This document shows, one piece after another, positions 1 through 12,849 of a stretch of DNA of 64,000 bases. The DNA is from Trichobilharzia regenti (taxonomy: Eukaryota; Platyhelminthes; Trematoda; Strigeidida; Schistosomatidae): NCBI GenBank assembly GCA_944472135.2, contig OX235265.1, positions 58,601,112 to 58,665,111 on the forward strand, written 5' to 3'. The notes under the pieces were generated by a model. It saw only the letters and a program-made list of their open reading frames with translations. It was not told where the DNA came from and ran no database searches. A program made the position numbers and the translations under genes. Within the stretch, counting starts at the first letter, position 1; each line of letters starts with the position of its first letter.

Positions 1-3000
1 TAAAGCTCGTATTTCGTTGATAATAAGCGCTTTACATCACTCGTTTGTCATCCATATTTTATGTGGTCAATAAATGTACGTTGTATATGCAATGAGTTGA
101 CAAACATGACCAACGGACTATTATTCTATCTTATACTTGTGCCCCAATACAGTTTCTGATGTTATTTTGATTCGCCTTTACTGGCTATTGTATTCTATCT
201 AGTAATCTTAGATTTATGAATATAGAGTTTGTAGTTTGTAAAAAATTGTCTCCACAGATATATTTTTGTGATTGATTTATACTACTTACTATCATTAGGT
301 AGTATCAATTTTTCAACTTATTTTACTGCTCACATTCTATGTTCGCGATGACTGTAATTCTTCTAAAGATACTGTTGCCTTTCAATTTTAGTGTATTTAT
401 TTCCTTTTTTTGTGTAAGAATTAAGTGTTCTCTGTTTTGACTACTGTAGACAGTCTTAAGTAGGAATCCTAAAACAGCGAATACCATACTTGTGTCCTAA
501 TTACAGATTGCTGCATCACAAGTATTATTTGCTATCGTTTAACAGAACATCTGATTCCAAATTAGTTTGTTTATTAGATGTATCATACAGTGAAACAGTA
601 TTATTTACTAGATGACGTTTCGAACAAAATTTATTGTTCATGTGATTGATTGCTTTCCCAAGTTCAGTCCCACAGGGACAACATTCAGCACAAGTGATAA
701 AAATATTACCCCCAGCTAATTAAAAACAGAAATGAAAGTACCAGTGTAATTTTAGTGAACTCAGCATATTAAGCAGTATAATTTGCAAACAACAATTTAT
801 GAATAATATTATTCACATGAAATGCACTTCCATTTCAGATTCGATGATTACGTTGACAAGTGAGTCCTGAAAAATGAGTTTTCTTGTAAATATAAATACT
901 GCTATCAACGTCATAGCATTTTTGAAAATATAGTGCCTGTACGCATGTTCAACTAGAGGGGAACAGAAGCAAAGCACATTATTATTATTACATGTTACTT
1001 CAGTTCTAAATGGAACACTATGAGACATCAAAAATTTGCTGCCTCACCACTTTTATTCAAACCAAAGTACTACATTTTCAATGTGTTTTGAAAGTCAGAT
1101 AAGTGAAGCATAAATCTTTGTGTTCTAAAAATTCTGCATAATTTCATTTCTTGAAATAATAACAGAGCTATTAAACGGCCATATTTGTGAGTTTTCGCTA
1201 TTTTTTATAGTTGACATTTGAAGTGGAATAATCGCCTTTTAGAGCTAATTCAATCAAACAGCTTGATAAATTAAGATAAAGCAAGAGAGACCAAATTTAC
1301 AGGATAAAATTACAGATTCATTCTATTTCATATGCTCACATCAACTGTAGACTAAATGAAACTTCAGTGGTTGTAAAGCTATGGACATAATATACTTAGA
1401 AAGATGGCAGAGAAAACTTTTATAAATCCAGAGTATTGAAAAGTGAGTATTACGATTTCTGGCTGCATTCCGAAACCGGAAGTTCGAGAAACGTATAGTG
1501 GAAAAAGAGGTGGCAAAAAAAGATAGAAACACATCAGGAAAAGAACTGTTATTACCCACTTATATGGTTATAGAACAATCAAAGTATTTACAGTTTATAA
1601 GATTGGAGTTGGCTCAGTCACTTGAAATCAGTAATCGCGAAAGTGAAGGATCGACTTCACCTACTTTCTGTATGAATAAGTTTGGTTGAAATTGTTTTTA
1701 CAGAGAATGCTTCCGCAAACCGTATTACTCCAGGCTTCTTTTACACATTTAACATTTTAGCGCATTTAGACAAATCAACTTAGCATCTAAAATCTATGGA
1801 GTTATACTGATTGTTGTGGTCTGAGAATATTATCTTTTAAAAACAGTCAGAGATGTAAGAAGCTATCTGTTCAAAAAAGGCAAAACCTATTAATCCATTT
1901 CAAAATGAACGTCATAAGCGAGTTTAAATAAATCACCACTAAGGGGGAAAGTAAGTGGAATTCCACTCAGTTTTATCATCAAAACTTTTAACTAGTAATG
2001 CTACAAAAATGCTAAGACGAACACACTTGTCAAACATTGAAAACTGATTCTTTTTCGTCAATTAACGAACTAGGAGAGAAAGATGCAGAGAAAAAAAAGC
2101 ATTGAATACTTATATGTAGTCGGAAATACTCATTCAGAATTTACTAAATTTACATCTGAATGAAAGTATGGAGAAAATGGTTCCCAAAACGACATCTTAA
2201 AATCTTCAGACGATAATAATTGAGCTCAAGGGGGGCTAAAAGAACTACCAAAAGATTCACAAACTGAGGTTTTTTTGCTCACTAATCTATCATCACAGCA
2301 TATTTCATATGATGACCTGAAATCTTCCCTTCAGTTTGCCTTAATAATACTTTCAACTTCTTGGTGATATAGATGGATATTTTATGATTTCTAATTTATT
2401 GCTCTGATAGTTTATTAGGAAAATTCACGAATCCTGTTACAGATACATTTATGTACGAATATAGTTATTACAACACTACTAACTTTCTACGATTACTGAA
2501 TAATTTCTCCGAGTTAGCTAATTATTGGAGAACATACACTGAGGCTACAAGGGTTAGTATATTCATACAGTAGAACTGGAAATATGTTTACACTTATAAC
2601 AAAATGTAAAATATGTGAAATGGTGCATAATCCAAGATAATAGGCTTTTAAAGAGAGGATGGGGTCGATTGAACATCTCTTAGTCCAACTATTAGTAAAG
2701 TTAGCACAGAGTACACTTTTGATTGATTCGTTTTTTGACAAGGGGTACGATCTATCTATCAGAACAATCATGTTTGACTTGTTAAATTAATCAGAATTTC
2801 CTGTACTATGCTATTTTAGGAGCCGAGAAATTCCAATTTTGTAAGTTACATAAGTAAAATATCACAAAAAAGAAGTGTGACCTTGAAGATCCTGGTATCA
2901 ACACGTTCTTTATCTATACTATTTGATGACTAAATTTTTTTCAGAATGTTTAAACATTTAATATGCATTAATTTACTTCCTGATGGGTGATTCCTTATTT

Positions 3001-4525
3001 CCCTTAAGAAGTGTATTGACCATATGTTTACTGTTTGCTAAGTAATAAGTAGAAATTTCAGTTTAGAATACATATCCAAGCAATGCTTTGGATTCATCAA
3101 TTTGATATATCAGCATGACAGTAATTCAGTTCCCATGAGGTTTTTGATCCAATGCCAATAAATACTTCAGACAAAAAAAGTGTTTTCTATCATGTTACAT
3201 GGCCACAGTGTGTTCCTCATCTGCCCAACTCTTTTCATGTGTTATTGAATAATACTCATGACTTCTCTTAGTTTATTTCTACTGGATAGTATGGAATAAA
3301 AAAACTGACATATATATTCAATTCACCTAAATCATCAAAGGATAAATCAGAGTCCTGATTAGTAAATGAAACACCTACTTTTATTTTATTGTAATTTTTT
3401 CAACTAATTAATTAATTATTTCAAAATTCAGATAATGTATTTACTGTCAATTTTGTGCGGCAGTTACTATGTTCTTCAAAATGAGTAAGTCACATAACTT
3501 GGATGCATTATAACACGAATGAATTGCAAGTAATTGTCTGTTTATTACTATAGCTGATGTACATTTAGGTCTTCTGCTGGTAAAATACCAGTCTAGTAAT
3601 ACGACATACTCTAGTTTGAACCCCACTGTGATACAAATTTAATTTCACTTCCAGTCATCAATCTGTATGCGTCATTATTTCACTGAGAAAGAGAATCCGA
3701 TGTTTTATCTCCAAGAATTATCAATAAGCCATTGTAATGATAAATGAAGTCCTGAATAGTTTTGAAATGTGGTGAAAAGCTAGCCATTGTAGATAAAGTG
3801 TTCAGAAATTAAGTGAACTATTTGACTGCCTGAGTGAAACTATATGCCACTTATTGATTGATATGAGTAGCTGCATACTACTCACACCAACCAGTACTAC
3901 TTGCCAATTAGATTGGGGTGATCTAAACATCGGTTGGCTGTTTCGCTTGTTTGAAGTCGAGCTCATCAACTCATTTCAAACAGCCAAATCAGTTCAGGTA
4001 GATCACATAATGCAATCTGAATAATTTGGTTTCCAAAGGAAGCCATGATAAAGTTTCACTCCTCAAATTGTTTACATTGTGAATTACTGAGTAATTTTCA
4101 AACTGTGTCTCACTTGCTTGTTGATGAAATATTATGGTGATCAGTCATCATTGTGGCACATCAAGGTTGTCTCACTTAGCTTAGGCAAAGCTTTTCGTAA
4201 ATTATTTCGCTAGTAATAAAAAGAAATTGTTCTCCATTTGAATAATGTCATAAATCTACTGATATACTTAAAATGTTAACATGAAGGCATCGAGATATCC
4301 CACTGATGTAAATCTACAGTCATCCAGGACATGATGGCAGTATAAGGATTAATCAGAGATATAATATGTATGAGTAATTACCTACTGACAAACCCAGAAT
4401 GGAAATGCTCATATTATCAGTAAATGTTTTCCTGGTGAAAATAGTCTCCTGTTAACATGTTAGCATCTTGTTGGGTTACTTCAAAGAATTCTGTGAATTT
4501 AACATGATGCTGTTTAGTTGATGGT
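1..4525. other. AT-rich non-coding stretch, no gene seen
   Basis: Both strands hold only short, low-complexity ORFs (under about 90 codons) with no recognisable domain and no splice-compatible exon series. A degenerate repeat at 3840-3990 is described separately. I see no RNA gene or intact transposon here. Confidence 0.6.
3840..3990 (+). repeat. Old dispersed repeat, copy 1 (relative at 17885-18080)
   Basis: This stretch aligns by eye with 17885-18080. Shared blocks in the same order include 'accagtact', 'gatctaaac' or 'gtctaaac', 'tcgcttgttt' or 'tcacttgttt', and 'gagctcatc' or 'aagctcatc'. It is diverged, so probably an old interspersed repeat of unknown class. Confidence 0.45.
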
Positions 4526-4529
4526 GGTC

Positions 4530-4680
4530 TTCTCATTTGGAAGAGCGGTTGCTTACTTAGTGTCTGAGCAGGAAAACTATCATAATGGAAGATGTGTATA
4601 TCCAGCTAGCGAGTCCCAAATAGAATGAAGCACATATTCTAGATCCTCCTGTTAGCCATTAACCGTCAGGTGGTTAACTA
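4530..4680 (+). repeat. Degenerate hammerhead-bearing SINE (family A)
   Basis: Positions 4590-4675 follow the schistosome hammerhead SINE order seen in better form at 31639-31700: 'tatccag', then 'cgagtcccaaata', then 'tagatcctcctgttagcca'. The catalytic core is destroyed: CTGACGA has become CTAGCGA and CGAAA has become TGAAG. The upstream part is a weak tRNA-like head. It is a relic and should not self-cleave. Confidence 0.6.
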
Positions 4681-4754
4681 TTAACTATTTTTGGCAAACC
4701 CAATATTAAATGTGCTTAAAATGAATAAATTTATTCCCTTAAAGTATTTTGGAT

Positions 4755-4771
4755 GAGAGAGAGAGAGAGAG
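4755..4771. repeat. (GA)n microsatellite
   Basis: About 8.5 uninterrupted GA units are read directly from the sequence. Confidence 0.95.
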
Positions 4772-7700
4772 CGGTTGAAATAAACTAATCTCAAGTTAAT
4801 ATATGTGTAAAACTTGGGCACTGTGGTATTAAGTAATTCCATATTAGTTTGATTATTAAATGTATCACATAGTGAAACAGTATTGTATACTGTATTGCAT
4901 AAACTAATCTCATTTCACAGAACAATAGATGGACTGTAAGTTTAACCGTATTTAAGAATATTGTCTTTTTGTACATGTAAAAACCTTGTGATTTTGGTAA
5001 TGTGTAATTCTGTGTTGTTTTGTTCGTTACATGCATTACACACAGTAAAATAGTTTACTTTACTAAATGATTCTCAATCTGAAATTTACCATTATGCACA
5101 ATCATAGTGAATACATCTCCACAGCCTTGAAATGTGATCTACATACCTGTTATTCTTCTCTATAGTTTCTCGTAGGAGCTATTTCATTTTTCAAGAATTC
5201 CAAACGAGTGTGTTAGGTTTCGCAATAACACTGAGATTGAGATAGGATAGTGACACCGATGCTAGTGACTTAAACGTTTTGATGACAAACATCGCTTGAC
5301 TATTACAACAGCATGATGTGACATCTACCTATTTTCCAAGCACATTCTACTTAAGCCAGAAAACACAACAACAATAGATGGAAAGTACATTTAATAATGT
5401 TTGTATATATATGGCCAAAAGCTCAGTGCGAGTGAAGATTACCACGAAAAGATATTTCCTGCCCAAGAACATAAACCACCTTCGTCCAATCTCACCACAA
5501 ACATGTTACAAGTCTGACAGTGTATCAAAATGTCGGTTTGTCCCTTTTTGCACGAATTCTCATTTGATCCTGTGAATGAAGATTAGCTTTTCTGTCTATC
5601 CCTCCACACTAACATACTGCCTTTTAACACCTACTATATCCCATCCAGTTGTATAGCTCCATGTAACTACATGTAGTGCTATACTTGGGTGTTCTCTTAA
5701 GTTTATTATCTAAGCAGGGTATATTAATCTAGATTTCTATTAGGTTTTGTGATTCTTTAGTCTGATGTGGAAAAGTGAGCATGGTATTAAATACACAAAT
5801 AAGAGACAGTGGACTAGAATGAAGGTAGTGTAGAATATAAACTCTACGTTACAGAAAAACTGCCAGATTTAAATCATCCTCATACAGGAAAATGAAACAA
5901 TTCAGAATACATTCCGGCGAGTGCAACCAATGAAATCTACAATAAATTGAGCGATGAGTTAATTTCCGTTCACGATAAATACAATATAACTGCAAAGAAA
6001 TAATTCATTTAAGAAAAGTGGTCTTTGTGATTCATTAAAAGAATTAAAATGTACTCAATTTTATAAAATATCGGTGGAAAAGAGAATGATAACTGTCTAA
6101 TAGAAAGAAATACACTAACTCTAAATTCTCCCTTGAACTTCTACCAGAATACCGAATAAATCGAATTCAGGCACACACCTAAAATAAGAACATTTACACA
6201 CTATTGACACTGGTTTACAATGGTATTATATCATGAAATGATACCTGCAAATCATAAGACATTAGATCCTGTCTCACTGACTCAAAGATAAAGTGTCCAT
6301 CTAAGGATCTGCTAATCCCCATCTCAACTCCTCATGTTGTTATGATTGCACGCAGAGAAACTGTCTAATAATTTCTGAATTTCAATGGTTCCCTCACTGA
6401 TATCAGTTAGTAACGATATCTGTATAGTAACAAACCTAAATCCTAGTTTTTACTAGTTCCCCTTTGTTCCCGCTTACTGCAAAACGCAGTAATTGTAAGT
6501 AATAGTTATCATCTGAGTGAATCTAAGGTATCGTTGTAATCTCTACTTAACGTAATGATTTCGTTTCCGGAATTAAATGTCGAAATAGATAGAAAGAAAT
6601 AAAAAACATCAAACGAATTTGTGCATATGTCTGAGTGTTCATAGTCCCATTTCAATAATGAAAAAGATGTTATGTCACTTTTTCATCCGTAGTTGAGTGA
6701 AGAAAATACAGGTATCATACTGATATCAGACAATAATTTGTGTTGAATGAGCTGTTAGCTAGTTTAGGAAGTTTAGCTTTTTCAGTTCTTGTGTCATCCA
6801 CCTAATTCATTGTACTTTCTGAGTATTACCCGATAATACTTAGAACTCTTCAACAACAGTTTTAAACAATAATGAATTCCCGCTAATATAGAACTAATTT
6901 TCTGCTAAATAACATACACAGAGAAAATCAGGGAATCTTCATTTGTACTAGTGCTTTAATAATCTTCACATGCCAAAGCTATCAAAAATAGCTAACGATA
7001 AAAATTGCCTCTTTCATTATGTGTAACCTTTATTTTTGTATCACTGGTTTCACATTTTCTAGATGTGTAGCATATAAAAAGTGAGTTTCCATTATATAAT
7101 AAATACTTGATTGTAAATAGTAATGATGCATGAAATTCCGATATGGGTGACTGTGAACGCCTCACAAGCGGAAGCTTAGCCAGTTTAGAGTCACCATAAC
7201 TTTTTACATAATAAAAGTGAAAAGAATGCAGTTTCTTAGATGATGTCTCCCTTCTATGGATTATGTATCATGGGAATACTGAAAAGCATGCAAAGTAAAT
7301 GTATATTCAGTCACTGTTTAAATTCTCTGATGATGCATTACCAATTAAAAAATAAAATCAACCGTTTCATATGCAATCAGTCGTGGTATTCAAGAGTTTT
7401 CAGTCGTATTCACACAGAAAGTCAGTCCGAAAGAAGAATATCCTCTTCACTTGTTTCTCCTCAAGTTCTTAAATTGAAAAAATAAAATTTTTTATCACCA
7501 TCATAATAGTAATAGGTAGAAATGCGGTGGATAGATTACCCGTAGGACATGATCACTGATTTAGAGTCGCATTAGGTTTAAGTTTATAAGTGATAGGAAG
7601 AAAATGTAGTCCGAGTGAATACAACAAGACCTCAGTTATATAGCAAATAGCACTAAAGGATGCATTAGCGTCTATATATGAGCTTTTAACTGCTTCAGTT

Positions 7701-9180
7701 TCACCGTCTCTGAACCAGGCTACCAGATGTTCTCGAGTCTGAGACACATATACTTAGTGCTGAGCCCTCTTTGACTCGATCTACAAGGACAGTCAAGACA
7801 GTACATACACGCTGTAGTTAGACGTTTCAATTAACTTAGTGCAGAATAAAGCTCATTTGACTACTAGGTGAATAAATTCACTTTCCAAATATCTACCTAT
7901 CTGTTCTAGTCAAAAAGTCTAATGGAAAATAAAAATCAGATAGACAGAATGTCAAAAAATGAAAAATTTATTTCTTGGTCTATTTGGTTCCAATGAGGGG
8001 CCTTATTTTTTTTTTTTTTTGATTCGGCATTGTTATGGCGCGTTATTTCATTTCAATTCTTATTTACTTAAAGTAACGACAAGGATTTTATTTCATAGGC
8101 GTAAAAGTAAAACTAAAAAAAAGTCGTATGGATTAAAATATTTCATTTGTAAATTAAAAAGAGTTCCAGCTGAAATATCCTTTGGAAAATCAAGATATAC
8201 AGATTACAATATATGACCTATTTGATAATATAAGTGGTATAAAAAAGGTAACCTGGTAAGTACTACTGAATGAGAAGAATGGTCAGACACTACTCATGTT
8301 AGCCAATAGATATTGATAACCAGATCGAGAGGATCTGAATACTGAATCACATTACGGTTCTTTTCTGGAGTCAAGCCCATCACTGCTGCAATCCAAGTTT
8401 TTTGTTCCCATTAGTGATATTTGTAAGTGGACTGAAAATGATGACTAAAATGTAACTCTAAGATCTACTGAAAGTAGCATAAAGTCAAAGAACGTCTTAA
8501 CCATGCATAAAAATTGTTACGCATTCTGGGATTCACTCGGCCGCATGCAAGTTATTAATGGGTTTCACAAATACTGTAACAACAAAAGGCAAGACACGGA
8601 AGTTAAGGTATATTTTCAAGTGATCAAACAGCTATTTATATCTATACAGTTTATATTCTTTAACCAATCATTTAGTGTGTGATTTTGGTTTACATTAGAC
8701 GACATGAAATAAAATGTTCAAACATGTATAGTATTCTGTTGCTAATGCAGTACTGAACTCTGGGAATATGTGACAATAATATTCCACTGGAACACACAAT
8801 GTCTGTATCACACCACCACAATACCTCCAGTTGTCTGTAAAGACGATTTTTTAAACTGTAAATTTCATTATAGAGAAAGACAAGAAAACTTGGATGTGTA
8901 AGTAGTTGGAAATAATTTTGTCTATTGTTAAAACTGATTTCGGGAAGGTCAATCCTCCTTTGAAACCTTGCAGTAAAGTTACACTACATGTTTCTGGCAT
9001 AGAAAGTCATTCATTATGAAATCAGACACGGTCAAAAAGTCATTCCATAGAATTTAAGGACTTGCTTAAGATAAGAGTTCTTCAGTTCCTTCGCTTCGAT
9101 TCTCATGTCTTTCGCAATTTGAGCAGGTTTGTTAGCCTCAAACATTATGCTGACATTTCATGTCCGCATGATTATTTGTG
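4772..9180. other. Non-coding stretch, no gene seen
   Basis: AT-rich sequence without a supportable exon, RNA gene or recognisable transposon. A run of about 16 T lies near 8006-8021. Short ORFs (for example at 7240-7485 and 7959-8216) have biased, low-complexity composition and no family resemblance I can name. Confidence 0.55.
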
Positions 9181-9184
9181 GTCC

Positions 9185-9290
9185 CACAGAAAGAAGACTT
9201 ATAGGCTGACTGAAACTTCAAGCCACCAAACCTAAAGCTCTATGTTCCACTCGGAATTCAGGGCATGAAAACAGCCGAGGGAATTCTAAA
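9185..9290 (+). repeat. 3' fragment of the tRNA-Gly-derived SINE (family C)
   Basis: The segment 'ctgaaacttcaagcc' followed by 'ctctatgttccactcgga' matches the 3' body of the SINE at 42751-42990. The tRNA-like head is missing, so it is 5' truncated or too diverged to see. Confidence 0.5.
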
Positions 9291-10100
9291 CAGCTGTTTT
9301 GGCTCATTAGGACAGTCTTCACCAAATCATAAATATGATAAGAAACAGATTTCTCGATGACAAAGGTTTATAAACATAAACACTATATAGAAGTAATAAA
9401 AACAGTATTTCAAGTTATCTAATGGAATATGGGTGGTTAGAACACTAAAGAAAGGTGAGTTTAAGTGTATGCGAGGTAATTTTATTGTCACTGTTCATTA
9501 CAGCTGATCTTTACACAAATTAAGTTGAATTACTTGCTTCATTCACTTATTTCCATGATCTATTGAATGCCTTCTGTCTCTTCAAAAATAAATGTTCTTA
9601 TGACGTCATAATATAATCTATAGTAATTAACATGACCTGGAAAGTGGTTATTAGTTAATGTACCTGTCTATACTTAGGTGCGTTTTTATGTACTGACGTC
9701 CTGTTCAGTAAACCAAGTGACAAGTCTGTTGTAGTATGTTAGCCATCAGACTTTAGGAATCTAAGGATTGAACTATACAATAAATGTGTGAATAAAACAA
9801 TTCCAACAGTGGTGTGAACACGGGCAGTAATTTTGCTCGAAATATTACCAATAACAAAACTTATCATTGTGTGTAAACTATTGAAAAATAATTAGACTTT
9901 ATTTAATAAGTTTAGTCTCATAGGTGATTGTTTATGATCTGATTGGCCTAATAACAAAGTTTCTGACTTTTGAATGTGTTAACACTGGTGGAGAAAAAAT
10001 TCTTAGTTTTATCATAATTTCAAATTTGCCTTGCTTATTAGTGTCAACAAGTGGAAAACTCCAATTAACTCCTAGAATCTAAGACAATAATACATATATA

Positions 10101-10400
10101 TGTGGTGAGAGCAGGCTGCTAGCCAGTTGGTAGACATTAATCTACGTCAATGTCTAGGTCACTAATATTGGCCGTGAGAAAATACGAATAAGACTGATTC
10201 AACAACCAATCACAGCAGACTTAAACGTGGGAAAATATGCTTCGCAGATAGATGGCTCCACTTTCCGAGAAACTCGAAAACAACCAATCAGAAGAGTGCG
10301 TTTGTCTACTCGAATAAGCTATAATAATGTGTGTGAAATATATACAAATACGTGTTGATTTCCGTAATAAGACTATCTGTTGCCGGCCTTTGTTTTCTGT

Positions 10401-10405
<5 letters not shown>
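10101..10405 (+). repeat. Solo LTR, copy 1, with TATA target duplication
   Basis: It begins TGTGGTGAGAGCAGGCTGCT and ends TGTTGCCA, so it has TG...CA termini. It is collinear with 30661-30968 (minus) and 53922-54260 (plus). A 4-bp duplication TATA lies at 10097-10100 and 10406-10409. The 305-bp length, termini and 4-bp duplication fit a Ty3/gypsy-type solo LTR; the schistosome element Boudicca has LTRs of similar length, but that name is only a suggestion. No internal gag-pol sequence is adjacent. Confidence 0.75.

Positions 10406-10454
<49 letters not shown>
10405..10454. repeat. (AT)25 microsatellite
   Basis: Twenty-five uninterrupted AT units start at the last base of the solo LTR and run through its TATA target duplication. 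The array therefore probably expanded from the insertion site. Confidence 0.95.
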
Positions 10455-10462
<8 letters not shown>

Positions 10463-11125
10463 TAAATTGGATTACAGGATTCCTTATCGGTAGAAGGTAG
10501 ATAATCAATATAGACTTTAAACTCTGCTCCTGAACAGCGGTACATAGTGGAGTGTCATAAGGCACCATACTCGGCTCCCCCTTATTTATATGTATAATTG
10601 GAAGTGAACAGTTAATATTATATTATTACTGTGAATTGTCTTTTCTTTACTATGATATTATGAACAGCTTTGATCATTTCAAAAGAGTAATTACAGTCAC
10701 TTGTTTATCGATTCTAAGAAGCACTTTTACGCTTATGTGTACATCGATTCTGGAGGGTAAAATTATTACAAATTTTATTGTTCTCCCACCATGAACTTTC
10801 ATGCAGTGAATTCTCAACGTTATTCAGTATATCATACAAAAGACAACTCCACTAAGCTTGGCACTAAGGATGATATAGGAAGCTCAGCTTGAAAAATCTC
10901 TAAAGGAATGACAGAATTGTTGGTAGGTCCATGAACTTAACTGCTTATATTTATAGTGACATTATATTTTGTTATAGAACTGCAGCGATTCAGGCACTGT
11001 AAGTTCATCTATAAATATTATGTCATTAGAGGCGAAAGCATATATCTTATATTCTAACTAACTGATGACCATATGTCAAGAAGGCATTAAGAAATGTTAT
11101 GAAGTATTTTATTACATTATGGATT
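10455..11125. other. Non-coding stretch, nothing recognised
   Basis: I see no ORF with family resemblance and no structured RNA or transposon signal in this stretch. Confidence 0.5.
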
Positions 11126-11129
11126 TTTC

Positions 11130-11265
11130 AAGAAAACCAAGAACTGCTGAACGAATTTTTCATGTTTGTTCAAGACTCTTCTATAGTGCATAACCAGGAT
11201 TCCACCAGGAATCAAACCCAGGGCCTTCTGGTGTCAAATGCTGAGTGGTTTTTGGTGATTTTGCG
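11130..11265 (-). repeat. Degenerate tRNA-headed SINE (family B)
   Basis: On the minus strand the block 'CCAGAAGGCCCTGGGTTTGATTC' marks the anticodon-to-B-box part of the family seen at 41345-41530, here split as 'CCAGAAGGCCCTGGG' and 'TTTGATTCC'. The hammerhead part downstream on that strand keeps only 'GAAGAGTC' and has lost its core. Confidence 0.55.
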
Positions 11266-11339
11266 ACTGATGCCGGTTTGTGGTGAAATCGTTTTTGAAA
11301 GTAATCGAATCCCTACAAAACCAAAATCATGAAATTTTA

Positions 11340-12555
11340 TTTTATTGGATTTTCCCATAAAATCTTTTGTAAAATAATTCTGATGTAGTTTGACATACTC
11401 TTCTGCATATTTCCAGGTTTCATGAGTGTATCACTTATTCTTCTCACAATCAAGCTTTATATCCTAACACTATAGTCATTAAATATCCGGACAAAAACCT
11501 GTTAACAACAGTGATTGTTCGTGGATTTCTGAGTAGATTTCTCTTGTCCCACAAAGTAAATGAGATGACTTATACATTGACTTTGGGATGAGCATCTAAA
11601 TAAAGTGAAGGGGAGACTTGACATCAATTATACTCAAAAATACAAATAGTACAACAATATAGTTTAAGTAGTAGGCGTCTACTGAAAATCTTACAACCTA
11701 AAGGAGCGTTCATTTGCCTAATGGATATTCATTATTTATGCAATGTAAAGTTTTACTGGTAGAATTCTAAGCAGGTTGACAGTAATTTGTATCAGTATCA
11801 TAGGTCAAAAACACAAAATACCATGGGTTATAACACTTCCAGAATGCCCTAAACATCAAGAAAATAGAATGAATGTGACATGGTGACCCAATGAAAAGCA
11901 AAGACAAAAAGAAGTTCCACAACGAGATTTATAGCATCCAGTGGACCCCAGACAAGCAGCATTCAAACACAACGTCAAAGTCCTCACTGATTGGAGCCAC
12001 GTTTTAGTCAGGCCGTACATAGCTGTTTTACCGGCTAATCTTAGTTAGATCCAAATAGCTCATTGCTGAAGGTGGTAGCTTCGAATGCTTGGCACGTAAC
12101 TACACCATCTTAAATGATGCAGCTTCACAATCTCTTTTACTGACTTCCCCTCCTTGCCTAACCTTCTGTGATTAAACATTATTGCTAACCACATTACACT
12201 ATCTAACACAAAAGACGATTACAGATGTCATCTGTCATAAACCTCTAGTTTTTTCACATATTCTGCTTCCAATTACAATGACTAACAAGCGAAAAGAATG
12301 ACAGCGTCAGCTGCTGTACAGTACACAAATTTTGATGGATAGGCGGATATGTTGCTTATAGGAAAGATGACGTATCTTGGCAAGTACCTAATGGGTCTTT
12401 CACAGACTTGCTGAGGTTCCGTCAGCAGTCGCACCATCAAGGCTGGTAGAGGTTGCTAAATAAGAGAATTGTTCAATAAATTTAACTATTTTACTACCTA
12501 CCCTATAACTAACAGTCAGTGAAAATTAGTCCCAAAGCATCATCACACATTTGCG
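11340..12555. other. Non-coding stretch, nothing recognised
   Basis: I find no supportable gene or repeat family, apart from a possible upstream continuation of the RTE relic at 12560. Confidence 0.45.
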
Positions 12556-12559
12556 AGGA

Positions 12560-12800
12560 GAGAATTACAAGACAAACACATCAAGATTTTTGCTCAAGGT
12601 GTTCAGAAGACTCTTCATTTTGTCAGAGTCTTAAGGTAAAGGACAACAAAGTATGCGTACTTTACATAGACGAGTTTTGCCCGTGATTACAAGTCACTCT
12701 TTGAAACACTGAAATCGACCAGGGCAAATTCCATTGGCTAATCTCTAATGGCATTAAATAGAAGCGACATGAGATATCCTTGACTAATATACCTCTTAGT
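12560..12800 (-). mobile_element. Old SR2/RTE reverse transcriptase relic
   Basis: The plus-strand text 'gctcaaggtgttcagaagac' and the nearby 'ttttgtcagagtctt' track the antisense of the SR2 reverse transcriptase at 60150-60250 ('gctcaaggtgtttagaagac', 'tttcgtcagcgtctt'), and the block 'gagatatccttgac' matches the region at 60340 ('gggcatccttgac'). It has many substitutions and no open frame, so it is an ancient copy. Confidence 0.6.
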
Positions 12801-12849
12801 CTATGAAGCCCAATAATGCATTCGGTTCCACGTGTTGGACGACTGTTTG

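Noticed and set aside
10221..10568. 115-codon ORF with a long Ile-Tyr repeat
   Set aside because: It is only the (AT)25 microsatellite and the solo LTR read as protein.
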